64,000 bases of DNA from Bacteroidia bacterium (GTDB lineage: Bacteria; Bacteroidota; Bacteroidia; Cytophagales; JAAEPT01). The translations under genes were made by a program, and so were the position numbers. The notes under the pieces were generated by a model that did not search any database, was not told the DNA's origin, and was given only the letters and a program-made list of their open reading frames with translations. The stretch spans positions 1 to 64,000 of the forward strand of contig JAUIJC010000017.1 of NCBI GenBank assembly GCA_030431525.1, in the 5' to 3' direction. Below, piece by piece: positions 41,993-54,800 of this stretch; the first letter of the stretch is position 1; every line of letters begins with the position of its first letter.

Positions 41993-42892
41993 TCATTCCA
42001 TTTTAGAAAGTGCATTTGACTTCTCCCGATCATTTTTTGCTTCCTTCTCTTTTCCAAGCTTTTCCCTAGCCACAGCCCTAGAACTATAGAAATAATGTAC
42101 TTCTGGAGAAATTTCAATCGCTTTGGAATACTGTTCTTCGGCATTGAGATAATCTTCCATATCCATATAGACATTACCCTTTCTAAAATAATCATCACTA
42201 TCTCCAGGTTGAAGAAGTATTGATCTGTCAAATGCCTTAAGAGCGTCTTCAAATCTTCCCAAAGCATGAAAAGCTAAACCTAACCCATATGGCCCTCTAA
42301 AACTAGTATTACTCTGTTCACAAAGTTCATTAAAACATTTAATAGCATCTTCTGTGTTTCCCAATTTCAATTGAGATCTCCCTTTATAATATAATGCCAA
42401 CTCATGGAGCATATCATTGAAATTTAACGCATAATTAAAATCAGAAATCGCATAACGATAATTCCCCAGATTATAATAACACATTCCCCTCCAATAATAA
42501 TCATCCTGAATCGCCTCAAAACGAATTGCTTTATTGAATTGCTTTATTGCCTTCAAATATTCTTCCATATCATAATAAAGTAACCCTTGGCAGTGATACA
42601 CCCAGAAGTTCTTTTTATCAATGGAAATTGCTTTTTCAAAAGCTTCAAAAGCTTTTTGAAATTCTCCTAGCTCCCTATAAACATTACCCATCCCTATATA
42701 AGCTTCTTTTCCTTTATCAGGATAGATTTCCCTTGCTTGCTCATACAGTATTAGACATTGGGCATGATTATTCTCAGAAAGAGCGAATAAAGAATCTGCT
42801 TTACACACTAACTGCTCATAAGAGTTTTGTGCAAATAGTCTAAAAGACATCAAACAGATTAGAGAAAATATAACAAGTCTTAAATCCATCAT
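41993..42892 (-). CDS. Exported TPR protein, translationally coupled to the RHS giant
   Basis: The 299-aa product has a signal peptide (cleavage near Leu-Phe-Ala-Gln, residue 22) and about seven TPR units in residues 30-290 (AYIGMGNVYRELGEFQKAFEAFEKAI, FRKGNVYMDMEDYLNAEEQYSKAI). Its ATG at 42892 overlaps the giant's TGA (42889-42891), so it is made with the RHS protein. TPR proteins in this position could be a secretion partner, chaperone or, less likely, an immunity protein; none can be shown from sequence. It carries no toxin or immunity family motif that I recognise. Confidence 0.85.
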   Translation of the reverse strand: MMDLRLVIFSLICLMSFRLFAQNSYEQLVCKADSLFALSENNHAQCLILYEQAREIYPDKGKEAYIGMGNVYRELGEFQKAFEAFEKAISIDKKNFWVYHCQGLLYYDMEEYLKAIKQFNKAIRFEAIQDDYYWRGMCYYNLGNYRYAISDFNYALNFNDMLHELALYYKGRSQLKLGNTEDAIKCFNELCEQSNTSFRGPYGLGLAFHALGRFEDALKAFDRSILLQPGDSDDYFRKGNVYMDMEDYLNAEEQYSKAIEISPEVHYFYSSRAVAREKLGKEKEAKNDREKSNALSKME

Positions 42893-45800
42893 TTCTTTTT
42901 AGTTGCACCTCGTTTCCTACTCGCTCTTCCACTACCAGCTCTTCGTCCTTTCCCTCGACTGTTATTCTTCTTACTTGAGTTTGTTCTTTTCTTTCCTCTT
43001 GCTATTTCCACACTCTTGTTTTTCATCGTCCTCTTCTGAGCCTTATTATCCTTCTCTCGTTGTTTATCATGGTCAGGACATTTCACCTTTCGAGACTTAA
43101 AAATCTGAGGCAACTTAATTTTTGGAAGTCGAATTATTGGCAAACGAATTTTTGGAAGTCGAATTCTTGGTAAACGAATTTTTGGCAAACGAATTTTAAA
43201 CGGCTCTATTTTAACATTAAAATCCTTAGAAGGAAATGTTTTTAAAGGCACAAGCTGCTCAAACTTTACATAAGTAAAACGTTCAATTTTGAAGCGAGTA
43301 ACTTCATCTAAAGGCGTTAAACTTACATCCAATTTTGCCCCACCTTTTTCGGCTGAAACCGCTCCATTAAAACTAACTGTTCGATCAGGTATCACTGAAG
43401 AATTTTCAACATTCCAGAGATTAGCATGATAACCCAAAGTTTGAACTATTGGTTGTTGAGACACCAAGGCCGGAAGTACATTTCGCCCATGGAAATCGAT
43501 AGACAACCCAGTCTCCTGACTAAATTCATCCCTTTTCACTAATCCCTTAAAACCTTCAGCAGTCAGTTGATGGTTCCTCCACAACATTCCTGGACTATAT
43601 CCATATTCATTGAAACCAAAGCTTTCATTTGGGTTATTATTGAAGGCCGAATAAGTGGATGGGATATATAGACTTGGGTCGTTATCTCTTAACAACCACC
43701 TACCTAATCTAGGATCATACAATCGATCGTTCACATAGGAATTACCCGCACCCTTCAATTCATCATCCTTCTCCATTCCCTTCATTCCATAACGGTACCC
43801 TCCTGACCCCACATTACTGCGGCCATTGACCAACATGCCAAATGGATAATAGTTACTGAAAGACTCTACCTCTACAGCATTGAGAAGTATGTTAGTTCCT
43901 GAACCATTTTTAGAAACAGTAGCTAATCGACGGTCGGTAATGACAGTCCGAACGTTTCCTGCATGGTCATTTATCTCATAGAGTTTATCACCAATATTTC
44001 GATACGCTAGCCTTGTAAGAGGCTTGGCTTCAAGATACAATCGATGTGGCTGAAGGCTAAGGCTGTATGCATAACCATCTGCACCAGCAACAGAGAAATT
44101 CTGGGCATTCTGAACGGAAAGCATTCCATCCTCCATCTCCTCATAAGCAAGAATACCTTGAGTCTCATCCGCAATTGTTATCAAACCATCTTTAGTTCGG
44201 CGTATACCTCCCCAAACATCAGCTTCTAACACTTGGCTTGTATCCTTCTCTTGATCCAAGAAAATAAGCGCAGTCTTGGTTACCGCTCCATTTTCCAAAC
44301 TGGCCACAACAGGGAACTTGGCAGTCAAGTAAGCTTTACCATCATGTCTTCCCCAATCAAACCCGCTTTCCTTAAACAAAGGCAATGAAGTACCTGAACT
44401 CTGATCCAAAACTTGAACCTGAGTAGTTTTCAACTCTGGAGCACCTACACCTGATGCCCTCAAATGATTTACCCCTAAAGGAATGGAAACAAAATCTGTT
44501 TGGTAGTAATCAAACCATGGGGTTGACTCCTTCATTCTCAACCAACCAAGGGTGTTACCAGTCGAATCCAACTGGAGTTCACTTCCAGCCAAACTCTCCT
44601 TGCCCTGATAATTACTGAGAACCTCTGGATTCTGACTCAGGATGTTTTCTTCAAAAGTAAAGGCTACTAATTCAGCTCCTCCAGATACCTCACGTACAGC
44701 ATATACATGGCTTATCTCCTGAACATAATCCTCATATGCTTGCAAGGAAGAACCAAAGCTGGCTCCCTCTTGATCGAGAGTTATATTGGATTGAATCAAC
44801 GCTTGGTCAGCTGGTAAAGAAGGATCAACAATATGGCCGTAGAGCTTTTGGTCTGCACCCCTAGTCACCAAAACAAACTGTTCACTATCTCCAGGTCGCT
44901 TTACAAATACTGGATTTGTCTGACCATCCGTATTAATAGCATCTGTGCCCGTTAACAATTCATTATTAGCATTCAGAAGCAAACACGCGTCATCATTTCC
45001 TAGTAATCCATCTCCAATTACAGCTGTGAACTTTAACTCTCCTGTTAGAGACTCGGCAACGGCTGTCTTAACATGGTCAGCAGTTAACTCCAATACAAGA
45101 TTCCTAGAGAACGTAGCATTAGTTTCATCATAATTCCAATGATACAATGCTTGGTTGGTAAGAAGATTTCCACCGATTACAACATTCTCTTGAGATGCAC
45201 TAAACAGGTTAGTGTTCTCAGTGACACGCCTCCAGTTCTGCTGATTTAGCAGGAATACATCCTCATAGTCTTCTCTACGGTAATCGAAGGAAGCCACAAA
45301 CTCATTGGGTAACCACAGGCCCTCAATTTTTTCTCCATAGAGTGACCCCTCCAACAATTTAACCGTTGCAGTCAACTGATTTGGTGAGTTTGTATCTAAC
45401 ACTCGATCAGTCCGCTCATAGATGGCCAAAGTGTTTCCAGAAACGTCATTGACATATGAGGTAACCGTGATATCCTCATAGTTGCTGACCAACGTATCCC
45501 CATTCTCATCATAAGGGCGATGGTTAACAATCTTCTTCACCCTATTGCCATTAGCATCATATACAAATCGGATATGAGGCTTCTGTTCTATAGAGTTGGT
45601 ATCAGGAATTATTTCATCGATTTCACCATACAAGTTCCAAACATAGGTCAAACCTTCCTGCTCGTCCCTTACCAAATCGCCATTATGATTGTACTTGTAG
45701 TTATCCCCTGCCTGTCCAGCATCTATATCATCTGGGAAGTTTCCGTCTAGACTCGCATCATCCGAAACACTCACCAACCTATTTGTTAAAGGCTCATAAT

Positions 45801-48800
45801 TATAGAAGAGATTATCCATGCGCAAAGCATTCACCCCACTTCCATAGCCAAAACGATTGACATTAATAAAATTGCCATTTGCGTCATAGGAGTAAGAAGT
45901 CCTTAAAATATCCCCTTGGGACGCATAGTCATTCCCGTCATGGAGATAGTAATTACTCGCCCTCAAACGGTGGTTTTTATCATAGACATAGGCATATCCA
46001 TTTGGCGAAAGTCCTTCTGAGCGCAAATTCCCAATTGCCCCTGATACCAGACCATTGTAATACTGACGATCAAGGCTCATGGAATAAGACGTTCCCACTG
46101 AGAAGTTATGATTAGTGGTCAAGCCTCGATCAAAATCTCCCTGATAATAGAAAAGGGAATAACCGAACTCATCAGAAAGATATCCATTGGTTACGCCATC
46201 ACCTCCCAAATCATCCAACCCAGAAAGACTGGCGGAATTCAAGCCCTTGATTGCCCCATTTATCGTATAGATATAATCCAACCCTTGAATCAAATCTTCA
46301 CCAATCTCCTGGCGTTTCAATGGACCGTGGGCATAATAGCTGTACTCAAAATCACGATCCCAAACCAACTTGTCTCGAGACGTTTCAACCCTTGTCAATC
46401 GGTTTTCCGAATCATATTTGAAACGGTGATAAAGAGCATCCTGCTGGCCTGCATTAAAGGCGGTAGATTTTAGATTACCCGTTAGTAGGTTATAGTTAAA
46501 GTCTACAGCATACCTACCCAAGCTAGGCACCTCTTGAAGAATCCATTCAGTGTTGGCATGAGGATCATAAGAATAGAAGGTATAGGCCTTCTCTCCATTC
46601 CCATTAACTCGATAGGTATAGCTTAGTTTACAACCAGTATTCCGCTGAAGTTTGCCTTGGTTAGAAATCCAATTAGCAGGCTTATCATACACCAAGTAAG
46701 TTGGCTCATTGACCTGCTGTGGGAAGCTTTGATCAGCAATCTGTGCAGGTGTGAAAGACAATGCAAAAGAATCACTTGGTGTCAAATAAGCCTCTCCCAC
46801 CTCAATTAACCTGCAATAGGCATCATACTTATTATATGAGAAACGGTTAGCAGGTTTTGGATCAAAGGCAGACCCCAATCGTTGCTCTGTGGTTTGTGCA
46901 AACCTCAAGAAACCTTCCTTACTGTAGACATAATGAGTTTCTTCTCCATCTGGTGTCTCGTTACGGAGTATCCTGCCAATGGAGTTAAAATCACTTTCAG
47001 TAATAAAGGTATGGTCAGGAGCTACACTCAAATTATTTCCAACATCATCGACTCCCTTAGGTGGTACGTAGCGGACTTGGTTACCCCCACGGTCATAATA
47101 ATACAACTCAAAGTTGTGCAAGCCTTGGGTGTACTGGATGGACATCTTGTCCTGAAGCGTTGCAACATTGAGGCAATTCAACTCAAACTGTTCCTGCATC
47201 TGAGCCTCTTGATCCTCCTCACATTTCTGAAGTTGGTTATTGATCTCATCAATTGCCTGTTGGGCAACAATTTTTGGGAAAGAAGGCTTTGTCCATGGTT
47301 CTGGAGTATTCGTCTTAACCCTTGGACCAGTCCTTTTAGACCCAGTCCATCGCATACAAATATCAAAAGATCTTGCAGGAGCCTGCTCCACGGTAAACGG
47401 ATCGGAAAGGTCTGTGGTACCGTTGATGTCAATGACCCGCACAACATAGGTTCCCGGAGGAAGCTTCACTACCGGATCCAAATTGGACAGATCAAAAGTC
47501 TCATCATTGGTGCGTGGGCTTTGGTATTCCACCCTGCTGGTCCCATCGGAGAGTTGACGAATAAACTCGTAAACATAGCCCGGTGTCCCAGAAGCCTCCA
47601 CCACAGTGGCAAACCCTGTACAAATGGCATTTGTGCCGGCCGTTTCAATAAGTACTCTTGGCAGCCTTCTCACCCGCATATCGGAGTAGGTTACCGCACA
47701 GCCAGCCGGATCGGTTACCGTCACGCTATACGTTCCTGCAGGGAGTGCATTCTGCTCGGCACCATTTCTCTTAACACCATCTTGATCGGTCCACTCGTAG
47801 GTGAACGGACCTACAGCCCCGTAAGCCAAAGCATTGATATGGCCCGGCTCCATCTCCTTCACCACTTGAGGAACGACCTTGAAGCCATCGACCTCATCAA
47901 TGGTAAAGCTTGTCTCTCCGGAACAGTTGTATTGGTTATCGGTAACCACTACCCTGTATTCTCCGGCGTTCAAGAATTTTATCTGTTGAGTTTCCTCCAG
48001 ACTCTCACTGGCAAAAGGCACATACTGCCCGGATTCATCTTTGCGCTCCCAAACGTACTTGTAAGCCGTAGGCGCTGGACTGGTAGGAGTTTTACTTAGG
48101 CTGACGTTTATCGTAGCCTTGTTATTTCCCGTACCACAAGTGGATCCGAGTTGAAGCTGGTTCGAGACGTTAACAGTAGGCGTTTTCACCTCGAGCTCCT
48201 TGCTCAATTGACATCCATCAGCCTTGGCCTCTCGAATTTCCAAAGTCAAATCCGGGCCGCTGGCAATGTTGCTGAATTCCTTGTTTTGACCGTAGGTAAC
48301 AGCCGTCCAGCTCGGATAAGCACCTGAACCCTCCAAACGATACTCAAAACCATAACCGTAGTTGGCCCCTCCAATAGTGAACTCCACTTGGGCGTCGTTG
48401 CCGGGCACGCAAGAGGAATTGGTACTTGAAGCTGACAATGTTGGCCCGGCGTATGGGACAACGGCAGGTCGGCTACCCACACAACCATTGGCATCTTCTA
48501 CTGCAATCCAATAAGTTTTGTTGTCTAGGTCTTCAAGGGTGAAGTTGGTGGCAACTACGGCTTGTTCAGTACCGTTATTGACTTGATAGGTGTTATAGGA
48601 ACCTGAGCCTCCTGAAATGGAAACTTCAACGTAGCCATCTTCCTTATCGGGGCAGGAAGTCCCCTGTATTGTTCCGAAAGAAATTTGAGGACGTGGACGC
48701 ACCCCAACGCTGTAGGCTGTAGAGGCTTGACAGCCAAACCCGTCCGTTACCGTCAATTGATAGTTAGTAGATTGAGCTGGGCTTGCCGAAGGATTAAGTA

Positions 48801-51800
48801 CAATGGCATTACTCAAACCAGCTGCTGGAGACCATTGATATTTCAGCGTGCCAGAACCACCAGCCGTAGTTGGAGGCAATACCGTAGCCTCTCCCGCACA
48901 AATGGAATAACTATCAGTTCCGATGACTTGCAATGGGTCGCCCAAAGTATAAGTCTTGGTATCCTGTTTCACACAGTTACCGTTATCCACTTCCAGCTTT
49001 ACGGTGTAAACTCCCTTCCCATTGAATTGGTAAGGAAGCGTAGTGCCTTGGCCTACTTCTATTCCGTTGATGGACCAAGTGTAGGTAGTAGAAGCGTCTT
49101 TTGGCCCCGTAGATTCCTCGGTGAACAATGTTGGTTGGCCCACACAAAGTTTATCAAAGCTAAAGACTACAGTTCCACATTCATCTACTCCGGTCTTTTT
49201 CGATAGACGGGAAGTAGAACCATAAGGACTACCCTTACGGTAGGCGTGGGTTACGGTGGCAACTACATCTCCCAAGAATGGTGTTGCTGGTTGCTCATAT
49301 CTCCAACGGAGGGTTCCGTTATCGTCATAAACCACAATGGGCTCGGCGTTAATGAGCCTAAAGGCATCATTTTTACCATCTTCCCTACTTTCAAAGAGCT
49401 GAATGACATCCCCAGCCTGCGTCACGGGGTCTTGTGGATCGATGATACCGAAAATAGCGATCTCATTGGATTCCTCATCAATCAAAGGTTTACGCACGCC
49501 CTTATTGACTTGGAAGTTGTTTGGACCAAAGTAAATGCTTTCCCCGTAGAGGTTCTGGTTTCCAAAAATTCGGTTTTCCGAGAGTTGGATGTTCTCCGTC
49601 TCGATTCCTTGTAATGAGACCCCTCCATACACGTTTCCTACCACGGCGTTGGCCTCCTCATTTTCACCACCCACCAAAACATCTTGGGAGTAGCTTATGG
49701 CCAAACCGTAGGGGGCTTGGGACTCCTGAACTTCATCTGCCTTGTTCAATCCAACAAAGTTGCCTTGGAAAAGCCCCCCGTCCACGTTGATGATTTGAAC
49801 CTGAGCATCGTATTGACTATTGGAGAAAATATAGTTCCCCCCAACTTGGTCGGTTTCATGGTCGCGGCCAATCCACACGTTGTCTGATTCATAGACATAG
49901 AGTGCGGAGTAGGCAGACGAAAGCGTTTCCTCTCCTCCCTGCTTAAAGCCGATGAAGTTATTCAGAATGGAAATCGGTGCGTCATCAGCGTATTGGATGG
50001 ACACTTCTCTGCCCAGGTTTCCAGAAATGATATTCTCAAGTCCTTTATCCACGCCACCAATACGAACTTGGGTTTCTCCCTCCAAGCCTTGAAGCAAGCG
50101 GTCCGAATTGAAAATGAGTTCAACACCGTTCCCTTTGTTGGCATAAGCTTGTCCATCAACAAGGCCAATTTGGTTGGCCTCCAGCACGAATTCCCCTTTC
50201 AGGGTCCCAAAAATCGAGACCCCAGTTCCTCCGTGGCCCACAATATTATTCGTGGAGATTGCCGTGCGAGTTCCTGTGAAATTTCCTGTGAAATACAAAC
50301 CATTGCGGCCACCTTGGTATTCCTGATCGAGTTCACCAGCGGCGGTAATACCTACTCTGTTACCATTTATAGAAAGTAATGAAGACTGCACTTCCGTGAA
50401 GTTCAGTGCATCTCGCCCCTTACCAATTACCGTGTTGGCAAGGTCACCCTCTCCACCAAAATTCACGGTCAGAGCAAGGGCGGTATCAACCGTAAACACA
50501 TCGCGACCAAAACCCTTGGCGGGAATAGTATTTCCACCTGGAAGGCTCAAGTTTCCAAGGGCTCCAAGCTCATTGGAATAAATGTTCAGCCCAAGGCTGT
50601 CCACCTTAAAGATGTCAATCCCGTTTCTACTCCAACCGGCAACGAGGTTTCCTTTGTTCTCTCCACCAACATTCACCGTGGTTCCTCCCAAATCAACATT
50701 CTCCCAACCTGTGTTGTCATACTCATCATAACCGATGAACAAGCCCGAGCGTCCATAGCCCTGGCTTACAATCTGGTTGTTGAAAATGTCATAGGTGGAG
50801 TTTTTGGAGGCAATAATGTTGATACCATCCCTGCTGGCAGAAATGAAGTTGCCTTTATTTGCTCCAATGGCTACTTGGTTGTTCTCTCCCCCCATCAAAA
50901 TAGCATCACGCATATAAGGCATGATAGTATTCTTGTTATGGGAGAGATCGAAGTAGTTCTCGTCGATGGCAATATTCTGGTTGTTGTAACCTGTAATTTC
51001 AACACCCTCCTTACTACCGGAAATGAAGTTCTTCTCAATCGTAATATTCTTGGAAGACTCTACCACAATACCCAGCTGGTTACCATAAGCCTGATCATCT
51101 AGGTCCAAGCCGATATGGTTATCGGATATGCTTAGGCGGAAGTCGGCATCAAAGCAATTTTTAACTCGAATGCCGGCATCGGCCGAGCCAAATATGCGGT
51201 TGTCCTTATGGATATTTACGAGGCCTTTGACATTTTGGAGGTAGATGGCATTCTCGCCGTTACCAATTTGAGTCTCCTCATCTTTATCAAGGCCAAAGAC
51301 GTTGCCCTCAATACTGATATTCTTACTGTCTGACCAAATTAAATCGATGCCGTTAAGCTGGTTGCCCGCAATGTAGTTGCCTGGGCCAATGGTTAACTTA
51401 TAATCATCACGAGCCCAGTTTCGCTCAAAAATCTCGATACCATTACCCGTGGAAGAGAGAATTGTACCATTGGCCAGCTTCGAGTAACCAATAATATTAT
51501 TGGTAATCGTAATATCGGCCGCAGGATCCATGGTACTCGTTTTCACCTGTGCACCACTATGACCAAATAGCTGGTTGTTTTGAATCAGATAATCCGTTGG
51601 TTCACCGTCGGAAATAGAGCTTGAGATGTGTAACCCGATTTCTCCGGACTGTTGAAGACCGTCATAGTCCGTACCATCAAAAAGGTTATTCTCGACAACA
51701 AGACCAGTCATCTTTGAAACACGAAGGCCTTCGGTATACTTTCCTAGGAAAGTATTCTCTGAAACCTTCATGTTTTCACAGACTGCAGCAGAAAATCCTG

Positions 51801-54800
51801 TTTCGCTAATACCCCAAGTGTCGGAACCAAAAGTATTATCCTTTAATTGAACATTAAGACAATTACCAATATATCCACCTGACCGGACATTATCCATCAC
51901 GTTTCCAAGAATGGACAGGTCCTTAATACGACTCAATTGCATTACCCTATCATTCTCCTCAAGACTGGAATAGGTCTTGAGTTCATCAGGCAATCCAAAC
52001 TTGTTATTGGCAATGGTCACTCGTTCAGCCAAAAGTGAATTAGAAAGCTGAAAGTGAATCATTAATCTATTCACGTCATAAAAGGAGTTGTTTGAGATAA
52101 CAATATCCTTAAAGTCCTTCTCCACCAATGATATTACCCCATTGCCAGAATAGAATTCTACCTGTCCAGAACCCGGAGTAATAGCATAGCCAAATTTGTT
52201 ATTCGTAATACGCAAATTATGCACACTGTCTACCACACCAGAATTAAAGGTCCTAAAGGCGTATTCAAATCCAGCCAAAGCATTGTATTCAAAAGTGATA
52301 TTTGAACCCAAAATACTCACTCCCTCATCCCACGAAGGGCTACTACCATAAACCTCATTTGATTCACTCAAAATACGAAGTCCCTTTACCGTACAGTAAT
52401 CGTGATGAATCTTCAATAAAGAAGTAAAACTTCCTGCCCCTCCAACATTAAAAATCTCCACTTCAGGCTCACCATTCACCATCCATTCAGTAGCATCAAT
52501 GGTGATAAAGTTTTGAAGAGCTGGAAGATTATTTTTACTGGTAAAGTCAATCTTAAACGGTTCCTTAAAACGAATAACAGCAGGATCTTCAGCAGTAGCT
52601 ACAAAACAGGCATTAGCATTAGCTTGATTAATACAATAAGGCAAGGACCCCACTATATTCTCGTCCTGAGAATTATTGGTTACCCAATAGACACAACCAT
52701 CCACCACTTGAGATGGAATACCAAATGGAGAGGTGTATCCGGCAGGTGCTTCATTTGTAGGATAATGGGTGAAGTTTGCGACCAATGACTTACCCAAAAG
52801 GGTATCGCTAAGGGTGGCCGTAAACTCCAATTGACCATCACCGGAAACAGCATCCGAAACGACCAAGTTTACTCCGGTCAACAACGAATAGTTTCCAGCA
52901 AATCCTTGATAACCATTAAAATCAAAATTTAGGAAAACAGAATTATCCGCATCCAACTCGTACAAATCCACCTTATAAGTAGCCGGATTTTCATCGGACA
53001 AATGGACTGGAATAACTCCAGACACCGTCTTGTTTGTCGTGGTATAAACCGGAGCTTCAATGTTTGCATTTGCCGCAGAAGTCAAGGTATAAATGTCATT
53101 CAGATTAGCATAAACACCCCGAATTTTATTATTGCGGAAACTTACACCTGAGACATCATCTGACCCAATCTCAACAACTTTTGATGGAGTTGTTCCATGA
53201 TCAAAATAGAACTCGTTTTCTTTCCCATTATCAAAGGTATCGGCACCGATGCGGATGTTTTTGGCTTGGTCGGTGATGAAAATTTCACCTCCTGCATTAG
53301 CTACAGATATGATTCCTCCGGCTGTTGGAGTGCTCCCTAAATAAGTACCCTCAATAGTGATATTCTCACTTCCTCCCCCAATAAAAATCCCTTTACCCTC
53401 ACTATCAGCAATTGTACTTTTTCTTCCATCAGACGATGGACCCAAATAAACATTATGAGCGTTTTGGAAGGTTATCCCATTCCCACCATTACCCCTAATC
53501 TTGGGGCCGCCTCCATTAAATGCCTTTCCCACATTAACCCCCTCAAGCGAAACCGTAAATCTTGGATAACTGGCGGATCCTCTAACATAGATACCACCCA
53601 AAGCATTATTCACTATCACATTGGAGCTACCATCTTTGGAGGTAACAATATGCTCCCCGCAACGAGAATAAAATGACATTCCATACCCCTTGTTAGGCAA
53701 ATCTAATCCCGTATAATCGGACGTATAACCAATTTGGTTTCCTGTGATTTCAATGGAGGGGTTCTCCATATCATCGCTTATATTCAACAAATTGGTAACA
53801 ATACCATTGTTAACACCACCAATAATATTATCATGAATCTTAACCTTTAACCCTTCTGAGCTATAGCCAAAAAACTTGATCCCATCGCCAGACAAATCAT
53901 AGGTCAGAAGTGGGTTCGTACCACCCACAACCTTAAACCCAATATCATTTCCAATGACATCTACTGTAGAATTCTTACTCAAGAAGTATATTCCGACAGA
54001 AGAAGTGGCAATAATTCTATTTTTCTGGGAACTCTCCTCACCGCCAATAAGCAGATTCCTATTGTTCCCATAGTCCCCTATTCCAATCTCACAAGGGAAA
54101 AGTTGGTAGCTGTATTCACCAATAGTATTCCCCTGAACCTTCACATCCTCAGTCCCATAGAAATACATTCCCTTTTCTGAATTCAGAACCGTATTTCGGA
54201 GCACATCAATCCTGTCTCCTGTGAGTAAAAGACCATAGGAAAACATTTCTGTAGCCTGAATAGTAAATGGAGGCCCAGCAAAACCAATGTTGTTTCTTTC
54301 AACAAGACAATCTTCACTGGCTACGAGCTCGATGGCTGAGGTCTCTACCTGCTTGGACTCAAAGGAGTTGTTGGTAATGTAAACCTTCTTCACTTTACCG
54401 GTGGCACCACTTCCTTTGATCGAAATACCATTGGTCGTGCCTGAATATTTCCCAAAAACATTATAAAATCCACCAAAGTAGTTACGATCAATCACCACAC
54501 TATCGGCGACTTGATCATTCACCTCTAAACTCACGGCATTTCCCAAATCACCAGTCAGGAAATTCCCTTCCATCCTGAAGTTGGAAAAATCAACATGGAA
54601 AAAATAAATATGTGAACCGGTAGGCTGATCAACCCAAGTATAACCACCCGATCCGTTTGATTCTAAACTGATTCCAAAACGGTTATTCTTAATAAGAACT
54701 CCGTGAAGGGGGCTGGAATCGTAGTTGGACAACGATTTTGGGAAGCCGCCAATGGTAGTATTTTCCAATGTGAAATACCCATCATACAGCTGAATACCCA

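Noticed and set aside
46882-48099. 405-codon plus-strand frame inside the RHS giant
   Set aside because: It is antisense to the YD-repeat and SprB-like region and has no recognisable domain; it has the look of a reverse-frame shadow.
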